From positions 4,462,552 to 4,526,551 of the forward strand of contig JASKMD010000026.1 of assembly GCA_030144725.1 (NCBI GenBank): a stretch of DNA of 64,000 nucleotides. The letters run 5' to 3'. Numbering within the stretch: the stretch's first letter is position 1; each line of letters starts with the position of its first letter. The translations under genes were made by a program, and so were the position numbers. Source of the stretch: Haematococcus lacustris (Eukaryota; Chlorophyta; Chlorophyceae; Chlamydomonadales; Haematococcaceae). Below, piece by piece: positions 10,101 through 22,000 of the stretch. The notes beneath the pieces are model-generated. The model made no database searches. It was not told the DNA's origin and worked only from the letters and a program-made list of their open reading frames with translations.

Positions 10101-13100
10101 GGCCCATGGGGGCCGGCGGGGGGCTGGGAGGGGGTCATCAGCTGACACCCAGCTGGCTGCCCCTACCTACCCAGCTGAGTCAGGACCAGGGCCAGGACCC
10201 AGCCTGGAGGGGGGTGGGGGCTGTAGGCATGACAGTGAGGAGGAGGGGGGGTGCAGTGAGGAGGAGGGGGAGGAAGAGGAGGACAGAGGTGCTGGGGAGA
10301 GTGGCGCGGAAGGAGGGGGGGAGGGGGGTACACAGGGCAGGGGGCAGCAGCCTAGCACTAGTGAGGGGGAGGGGCGGTGGGGCTGCAGCCCTCAGCGCCG
10401 CCGCAACAGCAGTGACGGCTATGCCACTGACAGCCCACAGTCCCGGTCTCCAGGGGGCGAGGACGAGGGGGAGGGAGAGGGGGGTGGGGCGCGAGCAGGA
10501 GGCTGTGCCACTGGCCAGGATGAGGGGGTGGCTGGGCCTGGCGCTGGCAGTGGGGAGCAGGTGGGGGGGCCTCTTGCTCTTCACTCTGGCCACAAGGGCA
10601 AACCTGGGCTGCAAAGCAAGCTGCATGGGGCGCCTCTCAACCAGCGCCATGTGCATGTGCCTCCCAATGGGCATGCGGCAGGGGGGGCAGCGGTGGAGGG
10701 ATGGTCAGCAGCAGCAGCAGCTGGGGTGGGGGGCGTGGATGGGGGCGGGGGAGAGGGGGGCGAGCAGCAGCCGGGGGAGGAGAGGGGCAGGGGGCGACGG
10801 CGGCAGGAGAGGGGAGGTGCTGGAGCTCACTCTGCCGCTGTGGGGGCATGCCAGGGCCATGACAAACAAGGAGGAGGTGGCAGCGAGGAGGAGGATGCGG
10901 AGGAGGATGAAGGGGGCCTGAGGTGGGTTTGCATCAGCGGCAGCAGCCGTACTTTTGGTCCACTTTTGGTCCTCCTGCGTCTCTTGTAGGTCAACAAGCG
11001 CTGTCAACAGTTGAACCCAGGCTGCAGTGTGGGCTGCTGCTGGGGGTCAGGGATTGGGAGGGGAGAGGGTGCATGAGGTAGGGAGTAGGGAGGGGGCAGG
11101 GGTTGGGAGCACATGATGCCTCTGGTGGTGTCGAGTACGCTGCCTCTTAAGCCGTCCTGAAGCCAGTCAGCTCCTTGCACTGCTGGCCACTGACTACAGT
11201 GCTGCCCAACTGCCCTTCTCAGTCTGGTCTTTCCCACTACCACTAGCACCCGCTAGCAGCCGGGCAAGCCAGGCCCTTCACATTTATTGTTACTGTTACT
11301 TTCTACCCTTATCTCATATCTTATCACCTCATGGCGCATATCCTTATTTAAGCAATTAAGGGCAACTGTGTGCTCAAGGCCACCGTCTAGCTGTATGTGG
11401 TCGTTAGCTTTGCTTTAAGACTCAGGGATGCGGCTTGCGCGGATGCCCGTAAATCAGATCACCTCATCCTCTAACTCCCCCCTCACTCTATCATGCCCCT
11501 CCTCTCCTCCTTCCTCCCCCTGCCCTGCCCTGCCCTGTGCTTGGCAGGCACCCCCTCCCCCTCCCCACTAAAGCGACAAGCCCCTCCACAGCCGCCGCAG
11601 CAGCAGCCACTACTGCCAGGAGCCTGCTGGGGGTTGGGGCGGCAGCCGCCTCCCCCCTGCCACCTGGGCCCAGCCCTGAGGGAGACAAGGCCCTCAGCGA
11701 CATGGTGTACAGCCGCCATGGCTGGGTCAAGAGGATGACGGTGCAGCCCAAAGGCCTGCTCATGTTTGGGGAGGGGGGCGTGTCCAGATTAGGCGTCAGG
11801 CCCCCTGCAGAGGAGGAGGTCGGCAGGCTGGGGGCTGGGGCAGGGGGGCAGGGGGCAGGGGCAGGGGGGAGGGGAGGTCACGGGAGCCATGCAGGGAAGA
11901 TGGGTGGGGGCAGGGGAGGTGTGGGGGGGGCAACAGAGGGGGCAGGGGGGAGGGGCCAACGCAGCAGCCAAGGCCATGCTGGCTGGGTGGAGTGGGAGGG
12001 GGGAGGGGCAGGGCACGAGGCGGAGCAGGGGGAGGGAGAGCGGGGAAGCGCTGTGTTGGGTCAGCAGGGCAAGGAGCAGGGCAGTCCTGCAGCAGCAGGT
12101 GCAGGGCAGGTGCTCAGACCTTCCCTACCTGTTGACAGCGGTCGAGGCATGCTGGCCTTAGTGGGCACAGGAACCAAGGGGCCCTGTCCTCCCCCCCTGC
12201 TGCCGCACCCATCCCCCACCTCCCCCAAGCTAGTGCAAGCCCCTACTCCTCCCTGGGCTGCCTTGCAGCAGTTCTCCTCCCCACTGCCACACCTCACAGC
12301 AGAGCAGCTCCTGACCAGCCCCACGGGCAGCAGCAGCCCGGCCATCTTGCCCGCCCAGCTGCCGGCCATTGGGGTGGGCAGACAGCAGCAGCAGCTGGGG
12401 AGAGCAGGGGGTCCGCAGCAGCAGCAGCAGCAGCTGGGGGGGGTAGGGGGCCAGCAGCAGCAGCAGCAGCTGGGGCCCTTGGGAGGGCAACAGAAGCAGC
12501 ATCCCTCGCCTTACCTACGTTTGATGCGGGGCAAGACAGTAGCCCGCACCAGCCTAGACTCCTCCCTGCCCGCCCTACCAGCCGGACCCCCTTGCAGCCT
12601 GACCGGCAACTCCTCCCCACGCCCCTACCTGCCTGCCCTGACCGTCCCCTCCCCCCAAGCCTACCCCATCCCAGCCCGCCCCTCGCCCCCCCCCCGCCCC
12701 CCTCCTGCACTCCTCCTCCCTCCCCTCCCTTGAACTGGCCCAGCTCTCTTCCACCTCCCCCATGACCCTGCCCTCTGCGCCCTTCTTTGTTCGCCGCCAC
12801 CAGCAGCAGCAGCAGCGCTTCACGGCCAGCAGCCTGCCCTCACCCCTCAGCAATCAAGTCCAGGCCCTGACTGCCCAGGCGAAGCAGCTGGACGCCCTGG
12901 AATTCCCTCCATTGTCCCGTACCCCCTCCCCACCTATGAGGTCCAGGCCCTTCCCCCCTCCCCCTCACCACCCCTCCTCCCCTCCCCCTCCTCCTCACCA
13001 CCCCTCCTCCCCTCCCCCTCCCCCTCTCCCCCTTTCCTCCCACCAACCGTTCCCCGACACGCCCCTAGCCACCTCTCTCTCTCCCTCACACCTTCTCACG

Positions 13101-13583
13101 CAAACTCAAACTCAAACATCACACCTCCCCAGCCGCGCATCACACGGTCTACATGTGGTGCGGACAGGGCTGGCGAGCCTGGCAAGGCCTGCCCCTGGCC
13201 TGGCCACCCACCCTGGGCCATGCCCCGCCCTAGGTGAGGTGCGGGGTGTCGGCCTGGGTGACAGACAAGGTGCGCCCGGCCTGGGCCAGGCAGTCGGCAC
13301 AGGGCAGACGCTGGGCAGGGCAGGCCAGCGGGGCAGGAGCAGGGGGAGGGAACGAGCAGCACCTGCAGGTGGGGGGGTGCAACAACAGGGGCAGCAGCCC
13401 GTGCGGCGCTCCGACCCTGGCTGCCTAGCAGGCACCCACTTACCACTCCTGCCCCCACTGGTCGCCATCCCCCTCACCACCCTGCCGCTGTTGAGAGCCA
13501 GCCCGCAATGGGCAGGCAAAGCAGCCCTCAGCACTGGGCCTGACCCTGGCACCAGCTCCACCCCTGCTCCAGTGCCCAGCTGA
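7118..13583 (+). CDS. Putative IQ-motif, low-complexity protein (8 exons)
   Basis: Manual gene model with exons 7118-7183, 7255-7386, 7557-7727, 8356-8422, 8727-8956, 9249-9302, 9511-10922 and 11548-13583. All seven introns are GT-AG and every junction keeps frame (phases 0,0,0,1,0,0,2), which is strong evidence for a real gene. The start ATG follows ACAAA. Exons 6 and 7 join into AARVIQRGWRQ, an IQ-like calmodulin-binding motif (IQ...RG...R pattern). The rest is Ser/Pro/Gly/acid-rich with poly-Q and poly-A runs, plus a conserved-looking block in exon 8 (YSRHGWVKRMTVQPKG). Exon 8 changes frame by +1 near a run of ten C at 12686-12695; the second frame continues sensibly to TGA 13581-13583. 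This is either a one-base assembly error or a real lesion. Molecular role unknown. Confidence 0.62.
8100..8161. repeat. Interstitial telomere-like (CCCTAA)n, degenerate
   Basis: About ten CCCTAA-like hexamers with scattered substitutions, inside intron 3 of the IQ-motif gene. It is too short and impure to be a chromosome end. Confidence 0.8.
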
Positions 13584-14564
13584 CCGCGTGGCCGCTCCCC
13601 CAGCTGAAGCCATGGCCCAGCCCCTGGCCCTCATGCCTCCTTCTCTGCCCTGCCCCGCGCCCTGCCCCTAGCCCTGCCCTGGCCGACGCCCCAGTGTCTT
13701 GGCCCAGCCACTGGTGCTCCAGCCTGGGCAGCCAACAGGGAGTGGCCCCAGAGCTTGGAACCGCCCACTAGAACTGTGGCCTGGAAGCGCCCACTAGAAC
13801 TGGAAGCGCCCACTAGAGCTGGGCCAGCCAGTGGCCACACCCACCTGATGGCATGGTCACGCGTCCCATGGGCTCACTGAGCAGGTGTGGTGCGATCTCA
13901 TCACATCTCATTACACTTCACCATGGCAAGATCTGCAGTGGGTTGTTTTTAGCAGTAAGCCCCTGTGAGGACCCCACAACAATGGCAGGTGGCTGGAGCA
14001 TGGGCAGTGTCATGTCTGCTGCCAGCACTGACATGGTGCGGCACCGCCCCTTGGGCCGACCCTTGGCCACCACAGCTTTCTAACGTAAGGTCCAGCCACA
14101 AAAGGGGAGGCATGAGCGTGGCTACAAACCTTCATCAAAAACTGCTGCATGCCCCCTACCCCAGCCCCCACCCTTCTGGCACACTGTTTTGCATACGCAC
14201 CTCACAAGCCACTGCTTGGCATGATGATCAGGGAGAAAAGAACCTGCTTTAGACTATGCTTAAGAGCACAAACAATGGTAAGTTGTAGCTGATGGCAAGC
14301 ATGTCCTCATAGGGAGGGTAGAAGCAATACACTACCGGTCAGCATCATTGCTTCCACCATGTGCATGCCATGCCGTGTAGTCTTATTGGGATGCCATGCC
14401 AGCGTTTGGACACAACACGGGTAAGGTAGCCACCAAGCTGCCCTCCCCTTCTTCCTGCTGATCTCGTGTTGTAGTAAGTGTCGAACGTCGCACCAGAAAG
14501 TCCTGCTGAAGGTGAGGTACCAGCAGCAGCTTTCGTGTCTGCTGTGTCTTCTTGTCCGCTTCCT
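13584..14564. other. Downstream of IQ-motif gene, nothing recognised
   Basis: Includes a small local repeat: GCGCCCACTAGAACTGG-like words at about 13761-13820, three copies. No coding signature, LINE, LTR or RNA gene seen up to the assembly gap. Confidence 0.4.
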
Positions 14565-15064
14565 NNNNNNNNNNNNNNNNNNNNNNNNNNNNNNNNNNNN
14601 NNNNNNNNNNNNNNNNNNNNNNNNNNNNNNNNNNNNNNNNNNNNNNNNNNNNNNNNNNNNNNNNNNNNNNNNNNNNNNNNNNNNNNNNNNNNNNNNNNNN
14701 NNNNNNNNNNNNNNNNNNNNNNNNNNNNNNNNNNNNNNNNNNNNNNNNNNNNNNNNNNNNNNNNNNNNNNNNNNNNNNNNNNNNNNNNNNNNNNNNNNNN
14801 NNNNNNNNNNNNNNNNNNNNNNNNNNNNNNNNNNNNNNNNNNNNNNNNNNNNNNNNNNNNNNNNNNNNNNNNNNNNNNNNNNNNNNNNNNNNNNNNNNNN
14901 NNNNNNNNNNNNNNNNNNNNNNNNNNNNNNNNNNNNNNNNNNNNNNNNNNNNNNNNNNNNNNNNNNNNNNNNNNNNNNNNNNNNNNNNNNNNNNNNNNNN
15001 NNNNNNNNNNNNNNNNNNNNNNNNNNNNNNNNNNNNNNNNNNNNNNNNNNNNNNNNNNNNNNNN
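14565..15064. other. Assembly gap of exactly 500 N
   Basis: 500 undetermined bases, a typical scaffolding placeholder. Reading frames drawn across it have no support. Confidence 0.99.
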
Positions 15065-15351
15065 GGCCCTCCGAGCCGGTAGGAGCACCCTTGTCCCTCA
15101 GCCGGAGCTGCTATCAGCTCTCCTCCCCTCCCCCTCAGCCTCACCCGCTTCTACCCAAGACGAGGCCTCTCGGCCCGACTGCGGAGGGGCGCAGTCGCTG
15201 GACGGCAGGGCTATCACAGCTAGTCAGCACCAGGCTGCCGCCACACCTCACCAACGCACCTCAGCAGGGGGTGGCACTGCTGGCACAGAGGGGGCGAGGT
15301 TGGTGCCTGTAGCGCAGCAGCAACAGCAGCAGCAGCAGCGGCAACAGCACC

Positions 15352-15392
<41 letters not shown>

Positions 15393-16232
15393 CGGGCTGG
15401 GGCTGGGGCTGGGGCTGGGGCTGGGGCTGGGGCTGGGGCTGGGGCTGGGGCTGGGGCTGGGGCTGGGGCTGGGGCTGGGGCTGGGGCTGGGGCTGGGGCT
15501 GGGGCTGGGGCTGGGGCTGGGGCTGGGGCTGGGGCTGGGGCTGGGGCTGGGGCTGGGGCTGGGGCTGGGGCTGGGGCTGGGGCTGGGGCTGGGGCTGGGG
15601 CTGGGGCTGGGGCTGGGGCTGGGGCTGGGGCTGGGGCTGGGGCTGGGGCTGGGGCTGGGGCTGGGGCTGGGGCTGGGGCTGGGGCTGGGGCTGGGACTAG
15701 GGCTGGGGCTGGGGCTGGGGCTGGGGCTGGGGCTGGGGCTGGGGCTGGGGCTGGGGCTGGGGCTGGGGCTGGGGCTGGGGCTGGGGCTGGGGCTGGGGCT
15801 GGGGCTGGGGCTGGGGCTGGGGCTGGGGCTGGGGCTGGGGCTGGGGCTGGGGCTGGGGCTGGGGCTGGGGCTGGGGTTGGGGCTGGGGCTGGGGCCGTGC
15901 CTTCTCCGATGGTTTTGGATCGCCCACGCCTTACCCGACCCGTGCTCTCTACCCTCTTTCCAACGCCCACCACCTTCCAGCCCAGCGCCCAGGGGGCTTT
16001 TGTGTCCCGAGCGCATGCGCCTTGCTCTGTCCCACCCCGAGGGGTGCATCTCCCCCACATCCCTCTTCCCCCCCAGCAGCTCTCTGCCCCCCTGAACCCC
16101 CCTTGGGCCGCCCCTCCCCCCCTTGTTTTTCCTCCCGCTGTCCATCCCGTGCCTCTTGAGGGGTCTGTTGCCACTGGCTCCCTTGCCGGTATTCCCCCAT
16201 CAGCCTCTCCGCGCTCCCCGGGGCACTTGGGG
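15065..16232 (+). CDS. Hypothetical low-complexity reading frame, partial
   Basis: An open frame emerges from the gap and runs to 16250. Residues before the repeats are Ser/Pro/Ala-rich without a domain. Then come a poly-Q tract from a CAG run, about 84 GA dipeptides from the GGGGCT array, and a Pro-rich tail. The last codons are supplied by the T-run of an inserted LINE, so the native end is lost. It may be the end of a host gene whose front half lies in the gap, or simply an open frame over repeats. Two minus-strand frames are also open across the hexamer array, which weakens the coding case. Confidence 0.3.
15314..15392 (+). repeat. CAG trinucleotide tract
   Basis: Mostly CAG with a few CAA and CGG interruptions; reads poly-Q in the frame described above. 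Confidence 0.9.
15393..15896 (+). repeat. (GGGGCT)n hexamer array, about 84 copies
   Basis: About 500 bases of nearly perfect 6-bp repeat. Rare variants occur, for example GGGACTAGG near 15695 and GGGGTT near 15873. Unit length 6 keeps all frames open on both strands (GA, PA/PS/PQ dipeptides). Confidence 0.95.
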
Positions 16233-19019
16233 TTTTTTTTTTTTTTTTAAAGGAGGAGCATTACAGAGAGAGAGTGAGACTAAAGAAAAGATGATAAGAG
16301 AAGACTACTACAAAGACATGGTTCCCCCATACACGATCCCCAAGCACCCCAGCCAAACACAGCGGTCCACACACCCCAAGCAAAGGTCCACACCCCCCAA
16401 GCAAAGGTCCACACAACCCAAGCAACCCCCTCCCTAGGACAACGTCAAGACACTCCCCCACACCAAACGCCCTCCACCCTAGCTCACCTCCCCAGACCCT
16501 CCCCATACCCTCCCCACAAAACTACCCACACGAGCAAAAGTTCCGCCCCTCGACCTGAAACCGAGAACCCTACCCCCAACGCTCAAACCAAGACCACCTA
16601 AGCCCCCGGTCCCCTGACACCCAGACATCCCCCCGGAGCCTAGCCCACCCCACCCACCGAACGCCCTAAGCCCCCACCAGCAACCCTGCAGCTCAGGCTG
16701 GCTCGACGGGGAAGGGGACGGGCCACTGCAAGGAGAGGCGAACCACTAGCTCTCCCCCCCCCTGCGCCCTGCCCTCCCCCTGCCTAGGCCTCCCTGCTGC
16801 CCTCTCCTCCTCCACTCCTCCTGCCCCAACCCTCCCCTCTGCCCCCTCCTGCCCGCTCTGCCCCCTCCGCTCCCTCCTAGGCTGCTTGGCAAACCAGGCC
16901 CCCGACGCCTCGGGCCACAGCTGGTCGAAGTGGGCAGCGTCCAACTCCGGGTCCTTTCCCTTGAACCAGGTGGAGGGCACAGCGCCGCAGAGGCCCACGC
17001 GGATGTCCCTCCCCACCCGATGCCAGTCACGCTTGACGGCCGTGGTGAGGGTGGAGATGATCTCCTCCACGACCCGCCTCGCCACCTGCTGTGGCTGCAG
17101 GGCTGTAGCGGCTCCTGAGCTGCGGAGGCGCCACACTGCGCCCAGGTAGGCCACGCGCAGCCGCAGCCACAACAGGCTGTCAGGGGGCTGGAAGGGGGGG
17201 GCCTCGCCGCGGGTGGGGCGCCCACTGAGGAGCAGCATGGCGTCGCCTGAGGGGGGGCGGGTGCCTGTGAGGCGGCCGTACACGTCCAGCACCCACTCCC
17301 AGGCTGGGGCCACGGCGGGGCAGGTCAGGAAGGCGTGGGTGAGGGTCTCCAGGTGCCCCGGCTGGCAGAAGCGGCAGGCGGACGAGCCCGGGGCAGCCGC
17401 CCCCTTGAGGATGTGACCCCACAAGGCCCCGACCATGAGGCTGGCGTGAAGCAGCCGCCAGGCCACGATGACGTGCTCCCGACGGAGGGTGGGGTCTAGC
17501 AGCTCCTTCCACACCTTCGCACACGGCTGGCCCGCCTGGACACCCACAGCCAGCTGGTCCGCGGTGTCGGCCCGGGGGGCGGGCTGCCTGCCCCCACGCC
17601 GCTGCTGGGCCTCCAGCTGCCGCTCAGCCTGCTCGGCCGCCCTGTCCTGCGGCGAGGGACGATGGTGCGCCCTGGCGGAGGTGTCCAGCCAGCGAGGCGG
17701 TTGGCTGCCCTGCACCTCCTCGGGGAGCCGCTCCTCCACATCCCTGCCCTGCTGCTCCCGCTCCCCCGCTGCCCCCTGGCCTGCCACCTGCTGCGCGCTG
17801 GCCTCCCACTTGAGCTCCAGCTCCCTCAGGGCCCCATCAGCCACCGCTGCCACCTCCGGTTCGCCCGCTGCCCGGGGGGGCCGCACACCCCACAGCGCAG
17901 GCCACAAGCCCCCATTGGGTGGGTAGAAGGGGTCGGCACTGACGCGCTGGAGCTGGTGGAGGCGCACCCTGGCATGCTTGACCGAGAAGTCCATGAGGGT
18001 GGTGGTGCCCATGCCCCACACCTGAGGGTCCAGCTGCAGGTGAGCCCAGGGGCCCAAGAGCCACTCCTCCTTAGGCCAGGTGCCAGGCCCCTCGTCAGCT
18101 GGGTCGGCAGCCTGCCCTCCCGCCCCGCCCCCTGCGCCCCTACGCCCTCCACCTCCTCCACGCCCTCGCCCCCTGCCCCCGCCCCGCCCCCTTGCCCGCC
18201 CCCCCCCCCTGCCAACCGCCCTGGCTCCTCCTTGCTCCTGCCCTTGAGCCTGCTCCTGTGCCACGTGATGCTGGGCGGGTAGAGGGCGGAGGTGGGTGGC
18301 TCGCTCCCCCGGGGTCAGCCTGTAGCTGGGCTTGTTGAGCCGGGCCACCGCAGCTGGCTCCCAGGCCGCCCCTCCCTCCGCCCAGAAAGCCCCTAGGGGC
18401 CCCTGTCCTGTGGGGTCTAGGGGGTAGAGGCGGCCGTTGGGGCCCACCCAGTGGGAGGGCTGGAGCAGGGGGTGGCGCCGCATCACAAACCCCACCCCTG
18501 GCCCAACCCTCAGGCACTCCCACTCCGGCTGAGGAGGCTGCAGGCGGTCCACCATGCCCTGCCAGGGCTCGGGGAGGCAAGCCCTGACCAGGTCGGCAGC
18601 CCAGCGGGCATCCCCCTCCAGCTGGGGGCTATGCAGGGCCTCCCTCACGTGGCGGACGTGGGTCCAACCCTGCTCAGCTGCTGCCTCCCTAGCTGCTGGG
18701 TTCATGCGGACTTGCGCGTTGTACCACAGCGGCTCTGCCAGCACCGAGAAGAAGGACTGACTAGCGGGGGGCACCGCGCGGAACAGCTTGAGCTCCGCCA
18801 GGGCCGCCACGTGAGCTTGCAGCCGCGGGCTGATGCCTCGCGAGGGGGGGGCGGTGGGGTCGGTGATGACCCACGTGCTGAGGCCGTGGGAGGGGTCTGC
18901 CAGCAGGCTGTGGGTCAGAGGCTGCCAGGGACGAACCCGGGGCGACCAGAGCTGGGCCAGCATCTTCGCCAGCATGGCCGTGCTGGTGACCCCCAGGTCG
19001 GGAAGCCCCACCCCTCCCT
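16233..19019 (-). mobile_element. Poly(A) LINE, copy 1 (5'-truncated)
   Basis: A run of 16 T (16233-16248) is the poly(A) tail seen from the + strand. Reading leftwards from 19019, the copy holds the C-terminal part of the LINE polyprotein, then about 440 bases of 3' UTR, then the tail. It begins (5' end) abruptly at 19019, where it abuts copy 2 in the opposite orientation. The tail sequence and the adjoining GGAGGAGCATTAC word recur in copy 3. Two LINE copies with near-identical coding arms of about 2.3 kb and opposite orientation surround the RT segment at 19020-20265. Confidence 0.88.
16693..19011 (-). CDS. LINE polyprotein C-terminal region, copy 1
   Basis: 772 residues with no internal stop. 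It contains the segment downstream of the RT palm (from GLPDLGVTSTAML), a basic Gly/Arg-rich insert near residues 255-300, and a zinc knuckle of the C-x2-C...H-x4-C type (ACRFC ... THAFLTC) that is characteristic of the C-terminus of many non-LTR RT proteins. It ends VPFPVEPA. RT motifs are absent because the copy is 5'-truncated. It is about 97% identical, by eye, to the same region of copy 2. The start is arbitrary: the frame simply begins near the junction. Confidence 0.8.
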   Translation of the reverse strand: MGLPDLGVTSTAMLAKMLAQLWSPRVRPWQPLTHSLLADPSHGLSTWVITDPTAPPSRGISPRLQAHVAALAELKLFRAVPPASQSFFSVLAEPLWYNAQVRMNPAAREAAAEQGWTHVRHVREALHSPQLEGDARWAADLVRACLPEPWQGMVDRLQPPQPEWECLRVGPGVGFVMRRHPLLQPSHWVGPNGRLYPLDPTGQGPLGAFWAEGGAAWEPAAVARLNKPSYRLTPGERATHLRPLPAQHHVAQEQAQGQEQGGARAVGRGGGRARGRGGGRGRGRGGGGGRRGAGGGAGGQAADPADEGPGTWPKEEWLLGPWAHLQLDPQVWGMGTTTLMDFSVKHARVRLHQLQRVSADPFYPPNGGLWPALWGVRPPRAAGEPEVAAVADGALRELELKWEASAQQVAGQGAAGEREQQGRDVEERLPEEVQGSQPPRWLDTSARAHHRPSPQDRAAEQAERQLEAQQRRGGRQPAPRADTADQLAVGVQAGQPCAKVWKELLDPTLRREHVIVAWRLLHASLMVGALWGHILKGAAAPGSSACRFCQPGHLETLTHAFLTCPAVAPAWEWVLDVYGRLTGTRPPSGDAMLLLSGRPTRGEAPPFQPPDSLLWLRLRVAYLGAVWRLRSSGAATALQPQQVARRVVEEIISTLTTAVKRDWHRVGRDIRVGLCGAVPSTWFKGKDPELDAAHFDQLWPEASGAWFAKQPRRERRGQSGQEGAEGRVGAGGVEEERAAGRPRQGEGRAQGGGELVVRLSLQWPVPFPVEPA

Positions 19020-22000
19020 ACCGCCCCATCACGCTCCTCAACTGCGACGTGCGCCTGGTGGCCAGGGCAGTGGAGGACCGGCTGCAGCTGCCCTTGGACC
19101 TGCTGGTGTCCCCCTCTCAGTCCGCCTTCATCCTGGGCAGGGACATCAGCGACAGCGTGCAGTTCCACCTAGGCCTGCTGGAGTACCTGCAGCAGCGGGG
19201 CAGCCCAGCCTGGCTGTTGTTGCTGGACCTGGCGGGGGCCTATGACAACGTGTCCTGGGGCTTGCTCCAGGACACGATGGAGGCCATGGGGTTTTGCCGG
19301 GAGGGGCATGTGCGCTGGGCTCAGCTGCTGCACCGGGGGGCCACGAGCCAGGTGCTGGTCAACGGCCACCTCACCGACAGCTTCCCCCTTGCGTCGGGGC
19401 TGCTGCAGGGCAGCGGGGCCTCCCCGCTCTACTGGTGCATCGTGCTTCAGCCGCTGGTCAGCTACCTCAGCTCGCTCCAGCTGGCAGGCCGCATCAGCAC
19501 CCCCACCATCCCCTCCAGCCCTCTAGCCATGCACAGGGCCGCCCTGACCCCCGCGCTCCCCTCCAAGGAGTATGCGGACGACCTCACCATCGTGGTGCTC
19601 GATCGGGTCAGAGACGGGAAGGTGGTTGTGGAGGCCCTGGGCCTGTTCCGCGCCGCTGGGGGCCCTGCGCTGAGCTTGAGCAAGAGCTCAGCCCTACCGT
19701 GTGCCCAGCCAGAGCCCGGGCTGGGTAACCAGGGGGGCTCGGGCCCCGAGGGGGCGGGGAGGGGAGGAAGGGGGGGTGACGGGGGGGAAGGGGGCGGGCA
19801 GGGGCAGGTGGGCGAGCAGGGGCTAGGGGGTGGGCTGGGGGAAGGTGGCGGGCAAGGGCAGCAGCAGGGCGGGCAGGAGCAGGGTGGGGAGCAGGAGCCG
19901 GAGGTGGTCATCCCAGCTGTCCGAGCGGGGGTGCCCGTGCGCCACCTGGGGGTCCCTCTTGGGGCGGCCTCCTACGCTGCCACCAGCGAGGCCGCCTTCG
20001 GTGGGGCGGCGGCGGCCATGATGGCAGCATCCCTCCCTTGGCGGCCCCAAGGCCTCAACCTCCTGGGGCGGGTGCAGGTGGCACAGCAGTGCCTGGCCTC
20101 CAAGTCCATCTACCAAATGGCCTTCGTGCAACCCTCCGCTCCTCTGACGCAAGCCATGGCCTTGGCTGTCAACCGCTTTGTGGCAGCCTCAGACCTGCCC
20201 CAGGAGCGCAGCCCCAACAGCAGCCGCCTCTACCCTAGCAAGGCCATCTGCGTGATGCCCCGGGGGGAGGGAGGGGTGGGGCTTCCCGACCTGGGGGTCA
20301 CCAGCACGGCCATGCTGGCGAAGATGCTGGCCCAGCTCTGGTCGCCCCGGGTTCGTCCCTGGCAGCCTCTGACCCACAGCCTGCTGGCAGACCCCTCCCA
20401 CGGCCTCAGCACGTGGGTCATCACCGACCCCACCGCCCCCCCCTCGCGAGGCATCAGACCGCGGCTGCAAGCTCACGTGGCGGCCCTGGCTGATCTCAAG
20501 CTGTTCCGTGCGGTGCCCCCCGCTAGCCAGTCCTTCTTCTCGGTGCTGGCAGAGCCGCTGTGGTACAACGCGCAAGTCCGCATGAACCCAGCAGCTAGGG
20601 AGGCAGCAGCTGAGCAGGGTTGGACCCACGTCCGCCACGTGAGGGAGGCCCTGCATAGCCCCCAGCTGGAGGGGGATGCCCGCTGGGCTGCCGACCTGGT
20701 CAGGGCTTGCCTCCCCGAGCCCTGGCAGGGCATGGTGGACCGCCTGCAGCCTCCTCAGCCGGAGTGGGAGTGCCTGAGGGTTGGGCCAGGGGTGGGGTTT
20801 GTGATGCGGCGCACCCCCCTGCTCCAGCCCTCCCACTGGGTGGGCCCCAACGGCCGCCTCTACCCCCTAGACCCCACAGGGCAGGGGCCCCTAGGGGCTT
20901 TCTGGGCGGAGGGAGGGGCGGCCTGGGAGCCAGCTGCGGTGGCCCGACTCAACAAGCCCAGCTACAGGCTGACTCCGGAGGAGCGAGCCACCCACCTCCG
21001 CCCTCTACCCGCCCAGCATCACGTGGCGCAGGAGCAGGCTCAAGGGCAGGAGCAAGGAGGAGCCAGGGCGGTTGGCAGGGGAGGGGGGCGGGCAAGGGGG
21101 CGGGGCGGGGGCAGGGGGCGAGGGCGTGGAGGAGGTGGAGGGCGTAGGGGAGCAGGGGGCGGGGCGGGAGGGCAGGCTGCCGACCCAGCTGACGAGGGGC
21201 CTGGCACCTGGCCTAGGGAGGAGTGGCTCTTGGGCCCCTGGGCTCACCTGCAGCTGGACCCTCAGGTGTGGGGCATGGGCACCACCACCCTCCTGGACTT
21301 CTCGGTCAAGCATGCCAGGGTGCGCCTCCACCAGCTCCAGCGCGTCAGTGCCGACCCCCTCTACCCACCAGGTGGGGGCCTGTGGCCAGCGCTGTGGGGT
21401 GTGCGCCCCCCCCGGGCAGCGGACGAACCGGAGGTGGCAGCGGTGGCTGATGGGGCCCTGAGGGAGCTGGAGCTCAAGTGGGAGGCCAGCGTGCAGCAGG
21501 TGGCAGGCCAGGGGGCAGCGGGGGAGCGGGAGCAGCAGGGCAGGGATGTGGAGGAGCGGCTCCCCGAGGAGGTGCAGGGCAGCCAACCGCCTCGCTGGCT
21601 TGACACCTCCGCCAGGGCGCACCAGCGACCCTCGCCGCAGATGAGGGCGGCCGAGCAGGCTGAGCGGCAGCTGGAGGCCCAGCAGCGGCGTGGGGGCAGG
21701 CAGCCAGCTGCTCAGCCCGCCCCCCGGGCCGACACCGTGGACCAGCTGGCTGTGGGTGTTCAGGCGGGCCAGCCGTGTGCGAAGGTGTGGAAGGAGCTGC
21801 TAGACCCCACCCTCCGTCGGGAGCATGTCATCGTGGCCTGGCGGGTGCTTCACGCCAGCCTCATGGTGGGGGCCTTGTGGGGCCACATCGTCAAGGGTAC
21901 GGCTGCCCCGGGCTCTTCCGCCTGCCGCTTCTGCCAGCCGGGGCACTTGGAGACCCTCACCCACGCCTTCCTGACCTGCCCCGCCGTGGTCCCAGCCTGG

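Noticed and set aside
14345..15312. Reading frames spanning the N gap.
   Set aside because: Undetermined bases cannot support a frame; the two sides are not known to be contiguous at the given distance.
15248..16250. Antisense frames rich in PA, PS or PQ dipeptides.
   Set aside because: Forced open by the (GGGGCT)n hexamer; no independent evidence.
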